A stretch of 38,225 nt of DNA. Source: Planctomycetota bacterium (GTDB taxonomy: Bacteria > Planctomycetota > SZUA-567). The stretch is taken from contig JAGUZQ010000043.1 of NCBI GenBank assembly GCA_020060765.1, positions 1 through 38,225 on the forward strand. Reading direction: 5' to 3'. This document shows positions 15,646 through 22,743 of this stretch, piece by piece. The notes beneath the pieces were generated by a model. The model was not told the DNA's origin and did not search any database. It was given only the letters and a program-made list of their open reading frames with translations. Numbering within the stretch: position 1 is the first letter of the stretch; every line of letters begins with the position of its first letter. The translations under genes were made by a program, and so were the position numbers.

Positions 15646-15676
15646 TAAAAAACGGGCACGGAAAACCGTGCCCGTA
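15646..15676 (-). terminator. Intrinsic terminator after SH3b gene
   Basis: A perfect 10-bp stem (ACGGGCACGG / CCGTGCCCGT) with a four-base loop is followed on the minus strand by a run of six T residues. It lies 22 bases downstream of the SH3b-protein gene. Confidence 0.9.
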
Positions 15677-15697
15677 CAAAGGTCGTTACAACCGGCA

Positions 15698-17122
15698 TTA
15701 TTCCTCGACAGTCACCGCGCCATCGTCTTCCTCGACTATCGCGGCGGCAGGCTTTTCCTCCGTGACAGGAGTTTCCCCTGTTACATTATTATCGTCGTCG
15801 GTCGCGACCGGTTGCTCCTCTTTTTTCTCTGTCGGCGCGGCAGGGCGGTCTATGGGATAGCTGTTATTGAGAGTCTGATCGCGCAGGTTCTCGGGTGGCA
15901 AACCCAGAATCTCGATCTTGTTCACCACCAGCACATTGGCCTCGAAACCGGGAGCCAGTTCCACCGTGCCGTCGCACACTACCCGACGGCTGACAAATTC
16001 ACGCAAGTCAAAGGTAGAGGAGCGCAGGTAAAACAGAAACTCCCCGCCCTTGACCAGCCGAAACGCAGCCGGGCGCTTGCCGACGCGACCGATATATTCC
16101 ACCCAGCCGGTAAAGCCCCCTGCCTTGGTCTCGCCGGTGGAATACTCCTCCTCGACCTGCGCCTTGATGGGGGCGGTGTTGATAGCTGCTTTCTGTGCCT
16201 CGATATCCTGGTCGATTTCAGCCAGGCGGTTTTCGATACCGTTGATGATGTTGTCTACTTTACGTTTCTGTTCCGCCTGGCGCTGGTCGATTTCCTCGTT
16301 GATTTTGGCCAGACGTTCCTGCTTTTTCTTTTCCGCTTCCTGCCCGGTCTTGCTCAGTTGCGCCAAGGGATCGGTCTGTTTTGCCGCAGCAACCTCGGCG
16401 CCTGCGACAGCCTGCACCTCGCCATCCACCTTGACATAACTGGCCGCCACCCAGGCGACGGCGGTTTTGGGCGGGGTGATTTTCAGCCAGTTGCCGCCCC
16501 TGATGCCGACGACGTTGACCGGGTCTCCCTTGCCGAGTGTGCCCACCACCGTGCTTTTGCTCCAGGGACGCACGCAGATATCGACGTTGTCGGCGTTGAT
16601 GACGGCGCGGAAACCGCTTTCGGGAATATCGGTGGGAATGCTGCCTTCAAGATAGCGCTGGTGGACAAAGCAGAACTGGTCGGCGGGATAGGCGATTTTC
16701 AGCCAGTTCTCATGACGCCCCAGCACCAGCACCGGCGTGTTTTCGTTAGCCGTGACAATGATCTCGTTGCTGGCGTCCACGCCCATGCGTGCGCGGATAT
16801 TGACCCTGCCGCCGGAGATGCGCCCGGGCTTGCCCTCGCCCAGATCGCTGATGGCGGGCAGAGCGGTTTTCTTTTCCCAGTCATCGGCGGCGGGAACAGT
16901 GGTTGTCCCTTCCGTGACAGGAGCGGTCACGGCGGTAGCGCCGGGCGTCTCGGTAGTACCGACGGTAACGCTGTTGTCTCCCTCGACCGGAGGAGGAGGT
17001 GGTGGGGGCGGCGGAGGCGGAGGAGGCGCGACAACTGTTTCGCCTCCGGCATCCTCGGCGTGGGCGTAATTGAGGCAACATAGAAAACTCGCGATTGCCA
17101 AGCATAAAAACAATTTACGCAT
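15698..17122 (-). CDS. Exported SH3b-domain protein with polyproline run
   Basis: This 474-residue protein has a Sec signal peptide (residues 1-22, ending YAHAED) and a run of 13 prolines at 33-45. A Thr/Val-rich linker follows. Two bacterial SH3-like domains lie at about 100-160 (GGRVNIRARMGVDASNEI, ENWLKIAYP) and 170-235 (ADNVDICVRPWSKSTVVG, GNWLKITPP). A coiled coil spans about 258-320. A beta-rich domain spans about 325-415, before an acidic low-complexity tail. SH3b domains usually bind peptidoglycan or other wall ligands, so a periplasmic envelope role is likely. The ATG has AGGAG upstream. Translating 13 prolines should need EF-P. Confidence 0.85.
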   Translation of the reverse strand: MRKLFLCLAIASFLCCLNYAHAEDAGGETVVAPPPPPPPPPPPPPVEGDNSVTVGTTETPGATAVTAPVTEGTTTVPAADDWEKKTALPAISDLGEGKPGRISGGRVNIRARMGVDASNEIIVTANENTPVLVLGRHENWLKIAYPADQFCFVHQRYLEGSIPTDIPESGFRAVINADNVDICVRPWSKSTVVGTLGKGDPVNVVGIRGGNWLKITPPKTAVAWVAASYVKVDGEVQAVAGAEVAAAKQTDPLAQLSKTGQEAEKKKQERLAKINEEIDQRQAEQKRKVDNIINGIENRLAEIDQDIEAQKAAINTAPIKAQVEEEYSTGETKAGGFTGWVEYIGRVGKRPAAFRLVKGGEFLFYLRSSTFDLREFVSRRVVCDGTVELAPGFEANVLVVNKIEILGLPPENLRDQTLNNSYPIDRPAAPTEKKEEQPVATDDDNNVTGETPVTEEKPAAAIVEEDDGAVTVEE

Positions 17123-17217
17123 GAATAATCTCCTGCCTGAATATCTGCGGCGCGTAGCCGCGGGTTATTATTGCAAATAAACCGGACGTAACCAAGCCAG
17201 GCTACACTCCAACAATA

Positions 17218-17246
17218 AGAATGCCGGTGTGGACGGTCGATGTCAA
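17218..17246 (-). promoter_or_regulatory. Possible promoter of SH3b gene
   Basis: On the minus strand TTGACA (17246-17241) is followed 17 bases later by CATTCT (17223-17218). The -35 is perfect but the -10 is weak. It lies about 96 bases upstream of the SH3b start. Confidence 0.35.
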
Positions 17247-17279
17247 GTAAAATCACCGGAGACGCCGATGGCTTTTGGC

Positions 17280-17308
17280 TTGACTTTGACCTCCGGTAGT
17301 CATAGTCT
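17280..17308 (+). promoter_or_regulatory. Possible promoter of psd-pssA
   Basis: TTGACT (17280-17285) and TAGTCT (17303-17308) are 17 bases apart, 27 bases before the psd start. The -10 is weak, so this is tentative. Confidence 0.35.
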
Positions 17309-17334
17309 TGCCGTCGCAGGCGATGGAGGGCTTT

Positions 17335-18009
17335 ATGAAGCTGACTGCTTATGGTAAAAAGGAAATCATCCTGTCGGTGGCCATTCTCGACACGGCGGGG
17401 ATGGCTTTCATCGCGGCGGGAATCCTGTATTACCCTCCGCTGGCGGCGGGAGCGATTGTGCCGCTGCTGCTGCTGGTATGGGTGCTGGCCTTTTTCCGCG
17501 ACCCGGAACGCGCCGTGCCGGAAGACGACAGGCTCCTGGTCAGTTCCGCCGACGGGGTCGTGACCCATATCGAGGAAGTACACGAGCCTGATTTCATCGA
17601 CGGCAGGGCGCTCAGGATCAGCGTCTTCATGAGCATCTTCAGCGTCCACCTCACCCGCGCGCCTTTTCCCGGAAAAGTGGCCTATCGCAATTATCATCAG
17701 GGCGAATTCATCAACGCCATGCACGCCGACGCCGGGCACCTGAACGAACACAGCGACACCGGCTTTGAAACCGGCGACAAACGCCTGCCGAAAATCCTGG
17801 TGCGGCAGATCGCGGGGCTGATCGCGCGGCGCATCGTCACCGACGTCGAGACGGGAAAGGAATACGCCCGGGGCGAACGGATCGGCATGATCAAGTTCGG
17901 TTCCCGCACAGATATCTTCGTGCCCGTGGATTGTCGGCTGCGGGTCAGGGTCACCATCGGGGAACCGGTCAACGCCGGCTCCACCATCATCGGGGAGCTG
18001 CCGGAATGA
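17335..18009 (+). CDS. psd: Phosphatidylserine decarboxylase proenzyme (short type)
   Basis: This 224-residue enzyme decarboxylates phosphatidylserine to phosphatidylethanolamine. It belongs to the short PSD group related to archaetidylserine decarboxylases. Two hydrophobic segments at about 13-50 anchor it in the inner membrane. VFMSIFSVHLTRAPFPG is a family signature. The self-cleavage site is G189-S190 in MIKFGSRTDIF; the new N-terminal serine becomes the pyruvoyl cofactor. The ATG at 17335 has GGAGGG 4 bases upstream; earlier in-frame starts lack this. The gene overlaps pssA as ATGA, joining successive steps of one pathway. Confidence 0.94.
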   Translation: MKLTAYGKKEIILSVAILDTAGMAFIAAGILYYPPLAAGAIVPLLLLVWVLAFFRDPERAVPEDDRLLVSSADGVVTHIEEVHEPDFIDGRALRISVFMSIFSVHLTRAPFPGKVAYRNYHQGEFINAMHADAGHLNEHSDTGFETGDKRLPKILVRQIAGLIARRIVTDVETGKEYARGERIGMIKFGSRTDIFVPVDCRLRVRVTIGEPVNAGSTIIGELPE

Positions 18010-18890
18010 GACTGAGACATATTTCCTTTCTGCCCAGCATGCTGACGCTCTGCAACTTCGTCTGCGGTTTCGCAGCTATCCTGTTCTGCATGCACACTAT
18101 CCGGACTTACTCGCAGGACCCGGAACAGGCGCAGCTAATGCTGACCTACGCCTGCGCGGCAGTGTTCCTGGCGATGATCTTCGACATGCTTGACGGCCAG
18201 GTCGCCCGCATGACCGGCGCGGAAAGCCAGTTCGGCGCGGAACTGGACAGCCTCGCCGACGACTGCACCTTCGGAGTCGCACCCGCGGCGATCGTGTCTG
18301 CCCTCTGGTTGCAGGTGCAGCCGGAGTCGGCGCAGTGGTACGGGCAGGTGATGCTGTGCGGGGTGGTATACGCCGCCTGCGCGATCCTGCGGCTGGCGCG
18401 ATATAACGTCGAGGTGGGAACGGTCGACCGGAATTATTTCACCGGCCTGCCCAGCCCCGCCGCGGCGGGAGCGGTGGTCAGCGCGGTGCTGTTTTCCATG
18501 CAGGGCTATTTCGACCGGATGTGGGACTGGCTGGCGGAAAACGTACCCCACAGCCACCAGGTAGAGGCCGAGCAGATGGAGGCGCGGGTGCTGGGGCTGT
18601 ACATGCTGGTGATGGGAGTGATGATGGTCAGCCGCCTGCGCTTCTCGCACCTGGCCAAGCAACTGCTGGGCGGGCGCAAACCTTTTACTTACTTGGTGCT
18701 GGCGATCTTTGTGTTGCTGCTGCTGTTCCACAAACCGGCGGAAGTGTTGTTTTTTCTATTTAACGGTTACGTGCTGATCGGCGTGCTGGGCAATGTGCGC
18801 CGCCGCTTTTTCGTGCGCGCCCTGCCGACGGAAAAACAATTGGGCTTCGATTTTGAAACCGGCGAAAATCCCGACGACGAAGAAGAGTGA
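18006..18890 (+). CDS. pssA: CDP-diacylglycerol-serine O-phosphatidyltransferase
   Basis: This 294-residue integral membrane enzyme joins CDP-diacylglycerol and serine to make phosphatidylserine, the substrate of the overlapping psd product. The CDP-alcohol phosphotransferase signature is complete: D63-G64-x2-A67-R68-x8-G77-x3-D81-x3-D85 (DGQVAR, then GAELDSLAD). Further membrane helices follow. The C-terminus is acidic (ENPDDEEE). A segment of about 25 residues (WLAENVPHSHQVEAEQMEAR) between helices is longer than in many homologues. Translational coupling to psd is clear from the ATGA overlap. Confidence 0.95.
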   Translation: MRLRHISFLPSMLTLCNFVCGFAAILFCMHTIRTYSQDPEQAQLMLTYACAAVFLAMIFDMLDGQVARMTGAESQFGAELDSLADDCTFGVAPAAIVSALWLQVQPESAQWYGQVMLCGVVYAACAILRLARYNVEVGTVDRNYFTGLPSPAAAGAVVSAVLFSMQGYFDRMWDWLAENVPHSHQVEAEQMEARVLGLYMLVMGVMMVSRLRFSHLAKQLLGGRKPFTYLVLAIFVLLLLFHKPAEVLFFLFNGYVLIGVLGNVRRRFFVRALPTEKQLGFDFETGENPDDEEE

Positions 18891-18900
18891 GACCTGCATC

Positions 18901-19308
18901 ATGAAAACCTGCTGGTATGAAGACGGGTTGGCGTTCGAGTGCCAAGGATGTTCGCACTGCTGCCGGGGTCCGGGCGGTTATGTCTGGCTGTCGATGGAAG
19001 AAGCCTGCCGGATCGCCGCACATCTTAACATGAAACCTGACGACTTTGGCAGAAAATATCTGCGACAGGTCAAGGGCAAGCTGGCGCTGGTGGACGGAGC
19101 AGGCGGCGACTGCGTGCTGCTGGGCGAAGACGGCAGGTGCGAAGTTTACGAACTGCGCCCGACCCAGTGCCGCACCTTTCCCTGGTGGCCGGAAGTGGTG
19201 GACTGCAAGCAAAGCTGGGAAAATGAAAAACGCAACTGCCCCGGCTTCGACCAGGGCAGAATCTTCACCCCCGACGAAATCCAAAAAGCGCTGGCGGAAA
19301 ATGACTGA
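18901..19308 (+). CDS. YkgJ-type cysteine cluster protein
   Basis: This 135-residue protein has the N-terminal FECQGCSHCCRG motif (C14, C17, C20, C21) and the second hallmark DGRCEVYELRPTQCRTFPWWP. Together they define the YkgJ / zinc- or iron-chelating cysteine cluster family. The metal-binding role follows from the family; the biological substrate is unknown. The start is 10 bases after pssA, so it probably belongs to the psd-pssA operon. An upstream extension of the frame overlaps pssA and lacks family motifs. Confidence 0.85.
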   Translation: MKTCWYEDGLAFECQGCSHCCRGPGGYVWLSMEEACRIAAHLNMKPDDFGRKYLRQVKGKLALVDGAGGDCVLLGEDGRCEVYELRPTQCRTFPWWPEVVDCKQSWENEKRNCPGFDQGRIFTPDEIQKALAEND

Positions 19309-19341
19309 GGCAAATCTCTGTCAATCCGCACGATTTCGCTT

Positions 19342-19839
19342 ATGAACATCAGGAGCGAACACTTGGGCTACGGAAATATCTCCCCGCAAGATTGCCCGAA
19401 AAGGATATGGATCGAAGGCCGACTGCTGAAATTCCTGTATATCTTCCTGCCCGGAATCATGACAACAGCCAGTATTTTGCTGGAGCAACACCTTCTTTCG
19501 GAATGCAATCTGCATATCTGGGTGCTTCTCGGCATCATGCAGTTTACAATAATCCTGCTTATTGCCAGAGGTATTTGGCATAAGAAGAATATCGGTCTGT
19601 TTTTTCTCTGGGCGCCGGTATTGTCGTTTATAACTCTCTGGTTTACCATTACCGGCGCCGAAAAGATCTTTCCCATCTACGGCGGCCCGTGCCATGCCGG
19701 GTCGGTAATGATGCCGATAGGCGCGGCGCTTGTGGGCTTGATCTTTACGATGGGATTCGGTCTTGGCAACCGAGCTTCGCGCAATTCGGAGCAAGTGGAA
19801 AAAAAGGAACTTCCCACAGGAAAAAACATAAGCCATTAA
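19342..19839 (+). CDS. Small four-helix membrane protein, unknown
   Basis: This 165-residue frame encodes four hydrophobic segments at about 28-46, 57-77, 83-103 and 120-141, with a basic C-terminal tail. The regular hydrophobic spacing supports this frame over the opposite-strand one of similar length. I do not recognise a family. Codon use looks more AT-rich than in the genes before it. It follows the YkgJ gene by 33 bases and could be the last gene of that unit. No terminator was found after it. Confidence 0.6.
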   Translation: MNIRSEHLGYGNISPQDCPKRIWIEGRLLKFLYIFLPGIMTTASILLEQHLLSECNLHIWVLLGIMQFTIILLIARGIWHKKNIGLFFLWAPVLSFITLWFTITGAEKIFPIYGGPCHAGSVMMPIGAALVGLIFTMGFGLGNRASRNSEQVEKKELPTGKNISH

Positions 19840-19885
19840 ACGAAAAGCCCTTGCATTTATTAACAGATTTTTTTGTAAAAACTTA

Positions 19886-19945
19886 TTGACTTTTCCTCCT
19901 CGTAGCCCCTAATATAGTTTGAGTTTGGGCGAAATTCCGTATAAT
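19886..19945 (+). promoter_or_regulatory. Probable tandem promoters of ndk
   Basis: TTGACT (19886-19891) with TAATAT (19910-19915) at 18-base spacing is one candidate. A perfect TATAAT at 19940-19945, with TTGAGT 15 bases before it, is a second. Both lie in an AT-rich stretch 75-135 bases before ndk. Confidence 0.5.
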
Positions 19946-20019
19946 TGTAGATTGTCGGTCGGGAATATCTGGCCGCTGATTACAATACTGTAAATGTATT
20001 CACCCAGGAAAGGAACCGC

Positions 20020-20496
20020 ATGGCTTTTGAACGCACCCTGATTATCCTTAAACCAGACGCAGTCGCCCGTCGCCTCGTAGGCCGCGTGATCAGCCGCTTC
20101 GAGGACAAGGGTCTGTCCCTCGTCGGCATGAAACTGATGAAAATCTCTCCCGCGCTGGCGCAGAGACATTACGCCGAACACAAAGGCAAGCCCTTCTACC
20201 CCGCGCTGCTGAAGTTCATCACGTCGGGGCCGGTGGTGGTGATGGCGGTGGAGGGTAACGGCGCGGTGGCGGTGTGCCGCAAAATGCTGGGCGCGACCTT
20301 CGGCTTCAACGCCGAGCCCGGCACTATCCGCGGCGACTTCGGCGTCTCCAGCGGCTTCAACCTGGTGCATGGCAGCGATTCCGTCAAGTCGGCCAAGCGG
20401 GAACTGGCGCTGTATTTCAAGAAGGCGGAACTTCTGACTTGTGCCAAGGAAGAATTGAAATGGATTTACGACTGGGCCGACGGCACGGCTCGGTAA
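20020..20496 (+). CDS. ndk: Nucleoside diphosphate kinase
   Basis: This 158-residue cytoplasmic enzyme transfers the gamma phosphate of ATP to nucleoside diphosphates through a phospho-histidine. The active site is H117 in NLVHGSDS. TLIILKPDAV at the N-terminus and the Arg/Lys contacts of the family are present. At 158 residues it is slightly longer than the usual 140-150. It has a good AGGAAAGGA ribosome binding site. The HEAT-repeat gene starts 24 bases downstream and may be co-transcribed. Confidence 0.97.
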   Translation: MAFERTLIILKPDAVARRLVGRVISRFEDKGLSLVGMKLMKISPALAQRHYAEHKGKPFYPALLKFITSGPVVVMAVEGNGAVAVCRKMLGATFGFNAEPGTIRGDFGVSSGFNLVHGSDSVKSAKRELALYFKKAELLTCAKEELKWIYDWADGTAR

Positions 20497-20520
20497 TTAT
20501 CTTTGCAGGAGGGGGCAGGT

Positions 20521-21390
20521 ATGAGATTTTTTTTAATCGCAGCAGCGGTTATGCTGATCGCCGCCGGAGCCAGCGCGGCTGACGAGATACTGCTGAAAAA
20601 CGGCAACGTATTTCGCGGCAAAATCCTGAGCGAAACCGAACGCGAGGTCGTGATCGGCATCCCCATGAACGAGGGCGAGGAAGTTACGCGCGACAAGAAA
20701 AACTTTATCGAGATGACGGTGGACAAGGCTAATATCAAAAGCATCACCCGCGACTCCACGATTTTCCGCCCGATCGAACGGGAAGTGGTAGGCGAGGAAA
20801 AAACTCCGGTCGAACCCGTCCTCGCCAATGAGGAAAACAAAACCTCCCCTGCCGAAAAAACTCCGGCCACGGAAACCGCTCCCAACACGAATGAGCAGCC
20901 TGTCGAAGGAGAAGGCAAGACCACCGACAATAATAATAAAGAAGAAGCGGCGACCGAAAAACCGGTGGAGGAACAGCTTGACCCAGCCCTGCAGGCGCAG
21001 ATCGACGCGTTGGTGAAAAACCTCGGCTCCGGCGACGAAGCCGCCAGGAACAAGGCGGCGCAGAAGCTGCAATCGATCGGCAAGGACGCGACCCCTTCGC
21101 TGGTCAAGGCGCTGCTGAGCGGCGGCAACACCCAGCGCATCGACGCGGCGAAAGTCCTGGGCGAAATCCGCGACAAACGCGCGATCCAGGGCCTGATCAA
21201 GGCGCTTGAAGGCGGACGCGACGACCGCACCCGGATGCGTTTTGTCTATAACGCGCTGAAGTCGGTCACCGGCCAGTCGTTTTTCTTCAACGAAGACGGC
21301 AACGCCAACAAGCGCCGCGCCGAGGTCGCGAAATGGCAGGAGTGGTTCGACGGCGCCAAGGAAGAATTGCCCGAACAGGTGGGTCTGTAG
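20521..21390 (+). CDS. Exported HEAT-repeat protein
   Basis: This 289-residue protein has a signal peptide (1-20, ending GASAADE). A short beta module of the kind EILLKNGNVFRGKILSE follows, then an acidic Thr/Pro/Glu linker (about 95-150). HEAT-like helical repeats lie at about 158-260 (LVKNLGSGDEAARNKAAQKL, ALLSGGNTQRIDAAKVLGEI). HEAT repeats bind proteins; the partner is unknown. The ATG at 20521 has GGAGG 8 bases before it. It is followed after 21 bases by an 82-residue gene that is probably co-transcribed. Confidence 0.82.
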   Translation: MRFFLIAAAVMLIAAGASAADEILLKNGNVFRGKILSETEREVVIGIPMNEGEEVTRDKKNFIEMTVDKANIKSITRDSTIFRPIEREVVGEEKTPVEPVLANEENKTSPAEKTPATETAPNTNEQPVEGEGKTTDNNNKEEAATEKPVEEQLDPALQAQIDALVKNLGSGDEAARNKAAQKLQSIGKDATPSLVKALLSGGNTQRIDAAKVLGEIRDKRAIQGLIKALEGGRDDRTRMRFVYNALKSVTGQSFFFNEDGNANKRRAEVAKWQEWFDGAKEELPEQVGL

Positions 21391-21411
21391 CTTTTCAAAA
21401 AGGCGAGACGT

Positions 21412-21660
21412 ATGAATGAAAAATACGAACGGATTCTGGTGGAGCTGATTAACGGCCAGAAAATCGAAGGCAACCTCCACCTGATGGACAAGAGCCGCGC
21501 GCGCGACGTGCTCAATCTCGACGAAAAGTTCTTCACCCTGAAACAGGCGCAGATCGTGGACGGCGAGGCGCACCGGGTGCTGCTGATCAACAAGAAACAG
21601 GTCGCCCACATCACCATCATCCAGGCCGACAGCAGCGAATCGGCGAGAATGACACGATGA
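21412..21660 (+). CDS. Small conserved-looking beta protein, unknown
   Basis: This 82-residue frame reads ILVELINGQKIEGNLHLMD near the start, then RARDVLNLDEKFFTLKQAQI and INKKQVAHITII. It alternates in a way typical of a small beta-barrel. The pattern resembles short uncharacterised proteins (possibly DUF6812) found beside similar envelope proteins; this assignment is from memory and uncertain. A GGCGAG-type ribosome binding site lies close to the ATG. It follows the HEAT protein gene by 21 bases. Confidence 0.7.
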   Translation: MNEKYERILVELINGQKIEGNLHLMDKSRARDVLNLDEKFFTLKQAQIVDGEAHRVLLINKKQVAHITIIQADSSESARMTR

Positions 21661-21771
21661 TCTGGTTGGATAAATGGTTTAACACATGCTTGAGTAAGCG
21701 GCGGTCATTAAGCATTCCGGCAGGATGATATATTGACCATATTCGCACAAGAAAATTACTCAAGAAACCTT

Positions 21772-21799
21772 TTGCTAATACCGAAAAATATAGTATAGT
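21772..21799 (+). promoter_or_regulatory. Promoter of structured RNA / NYN cassette
   Basis: TTGCTA (21772-21777) is followed 16 bases later by TATAGT (21794-21799), in an AT-rich stretch. The same TATAGT occurs five bases earlier. Transcription would start near 21806, just before the structured RNA. Confidence 0.55.
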
Positions 21800-21805
21800 T
21801 CTTTT

Positions 21806-21874
21806 GCAAGAGACATATGCTCCCCGTCCGTCAGCTAACCGCACAAGCGGGACCCCACGGCGGGGATTTTTTTT
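21806..21874 (+). ncRNA. Candidate small structured RNA ending in intrinsic terminator
   Basis: The expected transcript is about 69 bases. TCCCCGTC (21821-21828) can pair with GGCGGGGA (21859-21866), enclosing a CCGC-ACAA-GCGG hairpin (21839-21850). Alternatively CCCC (21853-21856) pairs with GGGG (21862-21865) as a local hairpin. Either form is followed by eight T residues (21867-21874), an intrinsic terminator. The NYN gene starts only 12 bases later, so the terminator limits its transcription. This can be read as a discrete small RNA with read-through into the NYN gene, or as a regulated attenuator or riboswitch. It matches no riboswitch class I know. Confidence 0.5.
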
Positions 21875-21900
21875 GGGCTGCAATCGATGAATACTTTTGA
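21817..21900 (+). CDS. Possible 27-residue leader peptide across the terminator
   Basis: An open frame from ATG at 21817 runs through the RNA hairpins and the T tract. It ends at TGA 21898-21900, overlapping the NYN start codon by 14 bases in another frame. It begins MLPVRQLTAQAGPHGG. If translated, a ribosome could disrupt the terminator and re-start at the NYN gene, which has no ribosome binding site of its own. Such a short frame can occur by chance. Confidence 0.25.
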   Translation: MLPVRQLTAQAGPHGGDFFWAAIDEYF

Positions 21901-22525
21901 AAAACCTGGCATATGCCGGGTTATTGCCTTTATTGATGGTCAGAACGTATTCCATTGTGTGCGTGAAATTTTTGGGCACAAATCGCCAAATTACAATGTC
22001 AAAAAACTAGCCGAAATGGTATGCGCGAAAAAGGTAGAAGATAATTGGAAAGTTGAAGGCATAAATTTTTATACAGGCATACCGGACGAAAAATACGATA
22101 AATGGTGGTCTTCATTCTGGAAAAATAAACTGCGGGATATGAAAAATTCTGAAATAACTTGTATTTCTCGTACTTTAAAATACGAAGATGGATTTGACAC
22201 TAGCTTTGGCGGTAAGATACCAAGAAAAATAGGCCGTGAAAAAGGGATTGACGTAAAGATCGCACTTGATGTCATAAAAGCCACCCTGGATAACGCGTGC
22301 GACGTAATTCTGATATTCAGCCAAGATCAGGATTTAGCAGAAGTGGTTCCAGATGTGAACAGAATAGCTTGCGAACAAAAAAGGTGGATGAGAGTAGCCT
22401 CGGCTTTTCCAAAAAGTAACATTAATGCAACAACATATGGAATTAGAGGAACTATCCAGATTCCTTACACTCAACTGGAATATGATATTTGCATAGATCA
22501 CAAACGGTATGGGCCGCGATCGTAA
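21887..22525 (+). CDS. NYN-domain (PIN-like) ribonuclease
   Basis: This 212-residue protein has the NYN/LabA (DUF88) fold of PIN-type metal-dependent ribonucleases. The acidic residues expected at the active site are present: D17 in AFIDGQNVF, D122 and D128 in KGIDVKIALDVI, and D147/D149 in FSQDQDL. No other domain is visible. The start at 21887 lacks a Shine-Dalgarno sequence and sits 12 bases after an intrinsic terminator. The gene is clearly more AT-rich than its neighbours (about 40 % GC by eye) and so was probably acquired. Its RNA target is unknown. The upstream RNA could guide, inhibit or be processed by it. Known NYN proteins act in RNA turnover, tRNA processing and stress or defence. 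Confidence 0.85.
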   Translation: MNTFEKPGICRVIAFIDGQNVFHCVREIFGHKSPNYNVKKLAEMVCAKKVEDNWKVEGINFYTGIPDEKYDKWWSSFWKNKLRDMKNSEITCISRTLKYEDGFDTSFGGKIPRKIGREKGIDVKIALDVIKATLDNACDVILIFSQDQDLAEVVPDVNRIACEQKRWMRVASAFPKSNINATTYGIRGTIQIPYTQLEYDICIDHKRYGPRS

Positions 22526-22624
22526 GGATCAGCGGCTGAACACAGAAGTAATTTTTTTTACACAGATCGCGATTCGGATTTTAATTAAGCCCCTCAGATC
22601 TCCGCAATCACACAAAAGTTTAAC

Positions 22625-22653
22625 TTGACGCATTTCCGGGCGGCGGGTATCGT
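22625..22653 (+). promoter_or_regulatory. Promoter of glucan phosphorylase gene
   Basis: TTGACG (22625-22630) and TATCGT (22648-22653) are 17 bases apart, giving a leader of about 85 bases. The leader contains the hairpin GCGCAAA-TCCC-TTTGCGC (22675-22692). A CCTTT/AAAGG hairpin (22722-22735) covers part of the ribosome binding site. The preceding gap 22526-22624 holds no gene I can support. Confidence 0.55.
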
Positions 22654-22743
22654 CGTAGATTGTGAAAAGCGCAAGCGCAAATCCCTTTGCGCCTATGTTT
22701 GCAGGTGGGGTGTCCGCAAGGCCTTTCTTGAAAGGAATTTCAT

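Noticed and set aside
15434..15679. 81-residue minus-strand frame overlapping the four-cysteine protein
   Set aside because: It runs through the terminator hairpin and has a proline/arginine-biased C-terminus. The alternative frame with ordered cysteines is more convincing.
20533..21609. 358-residue minus-strand frame opposite the HEAT protein
   Set aside because: It has no recognisable domains, while the plus strand has a signal peptide, a ribosome binding site and helical repeats.
21806..21874. Known riboswitch classes (preQ1, fluoride, c-di-GMP, SAM, ZTP, guanidine) for the NYN leader RNA
   Set aside because: The conserved core sequences of these classes, as I recall them, are not present.
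22513..22536. Hairpin at the end of the NYN gene as a terminator
   Set aside because: The stem is real, but the T run starts about 17 bases later, too far for a standard intrinsic terminator.
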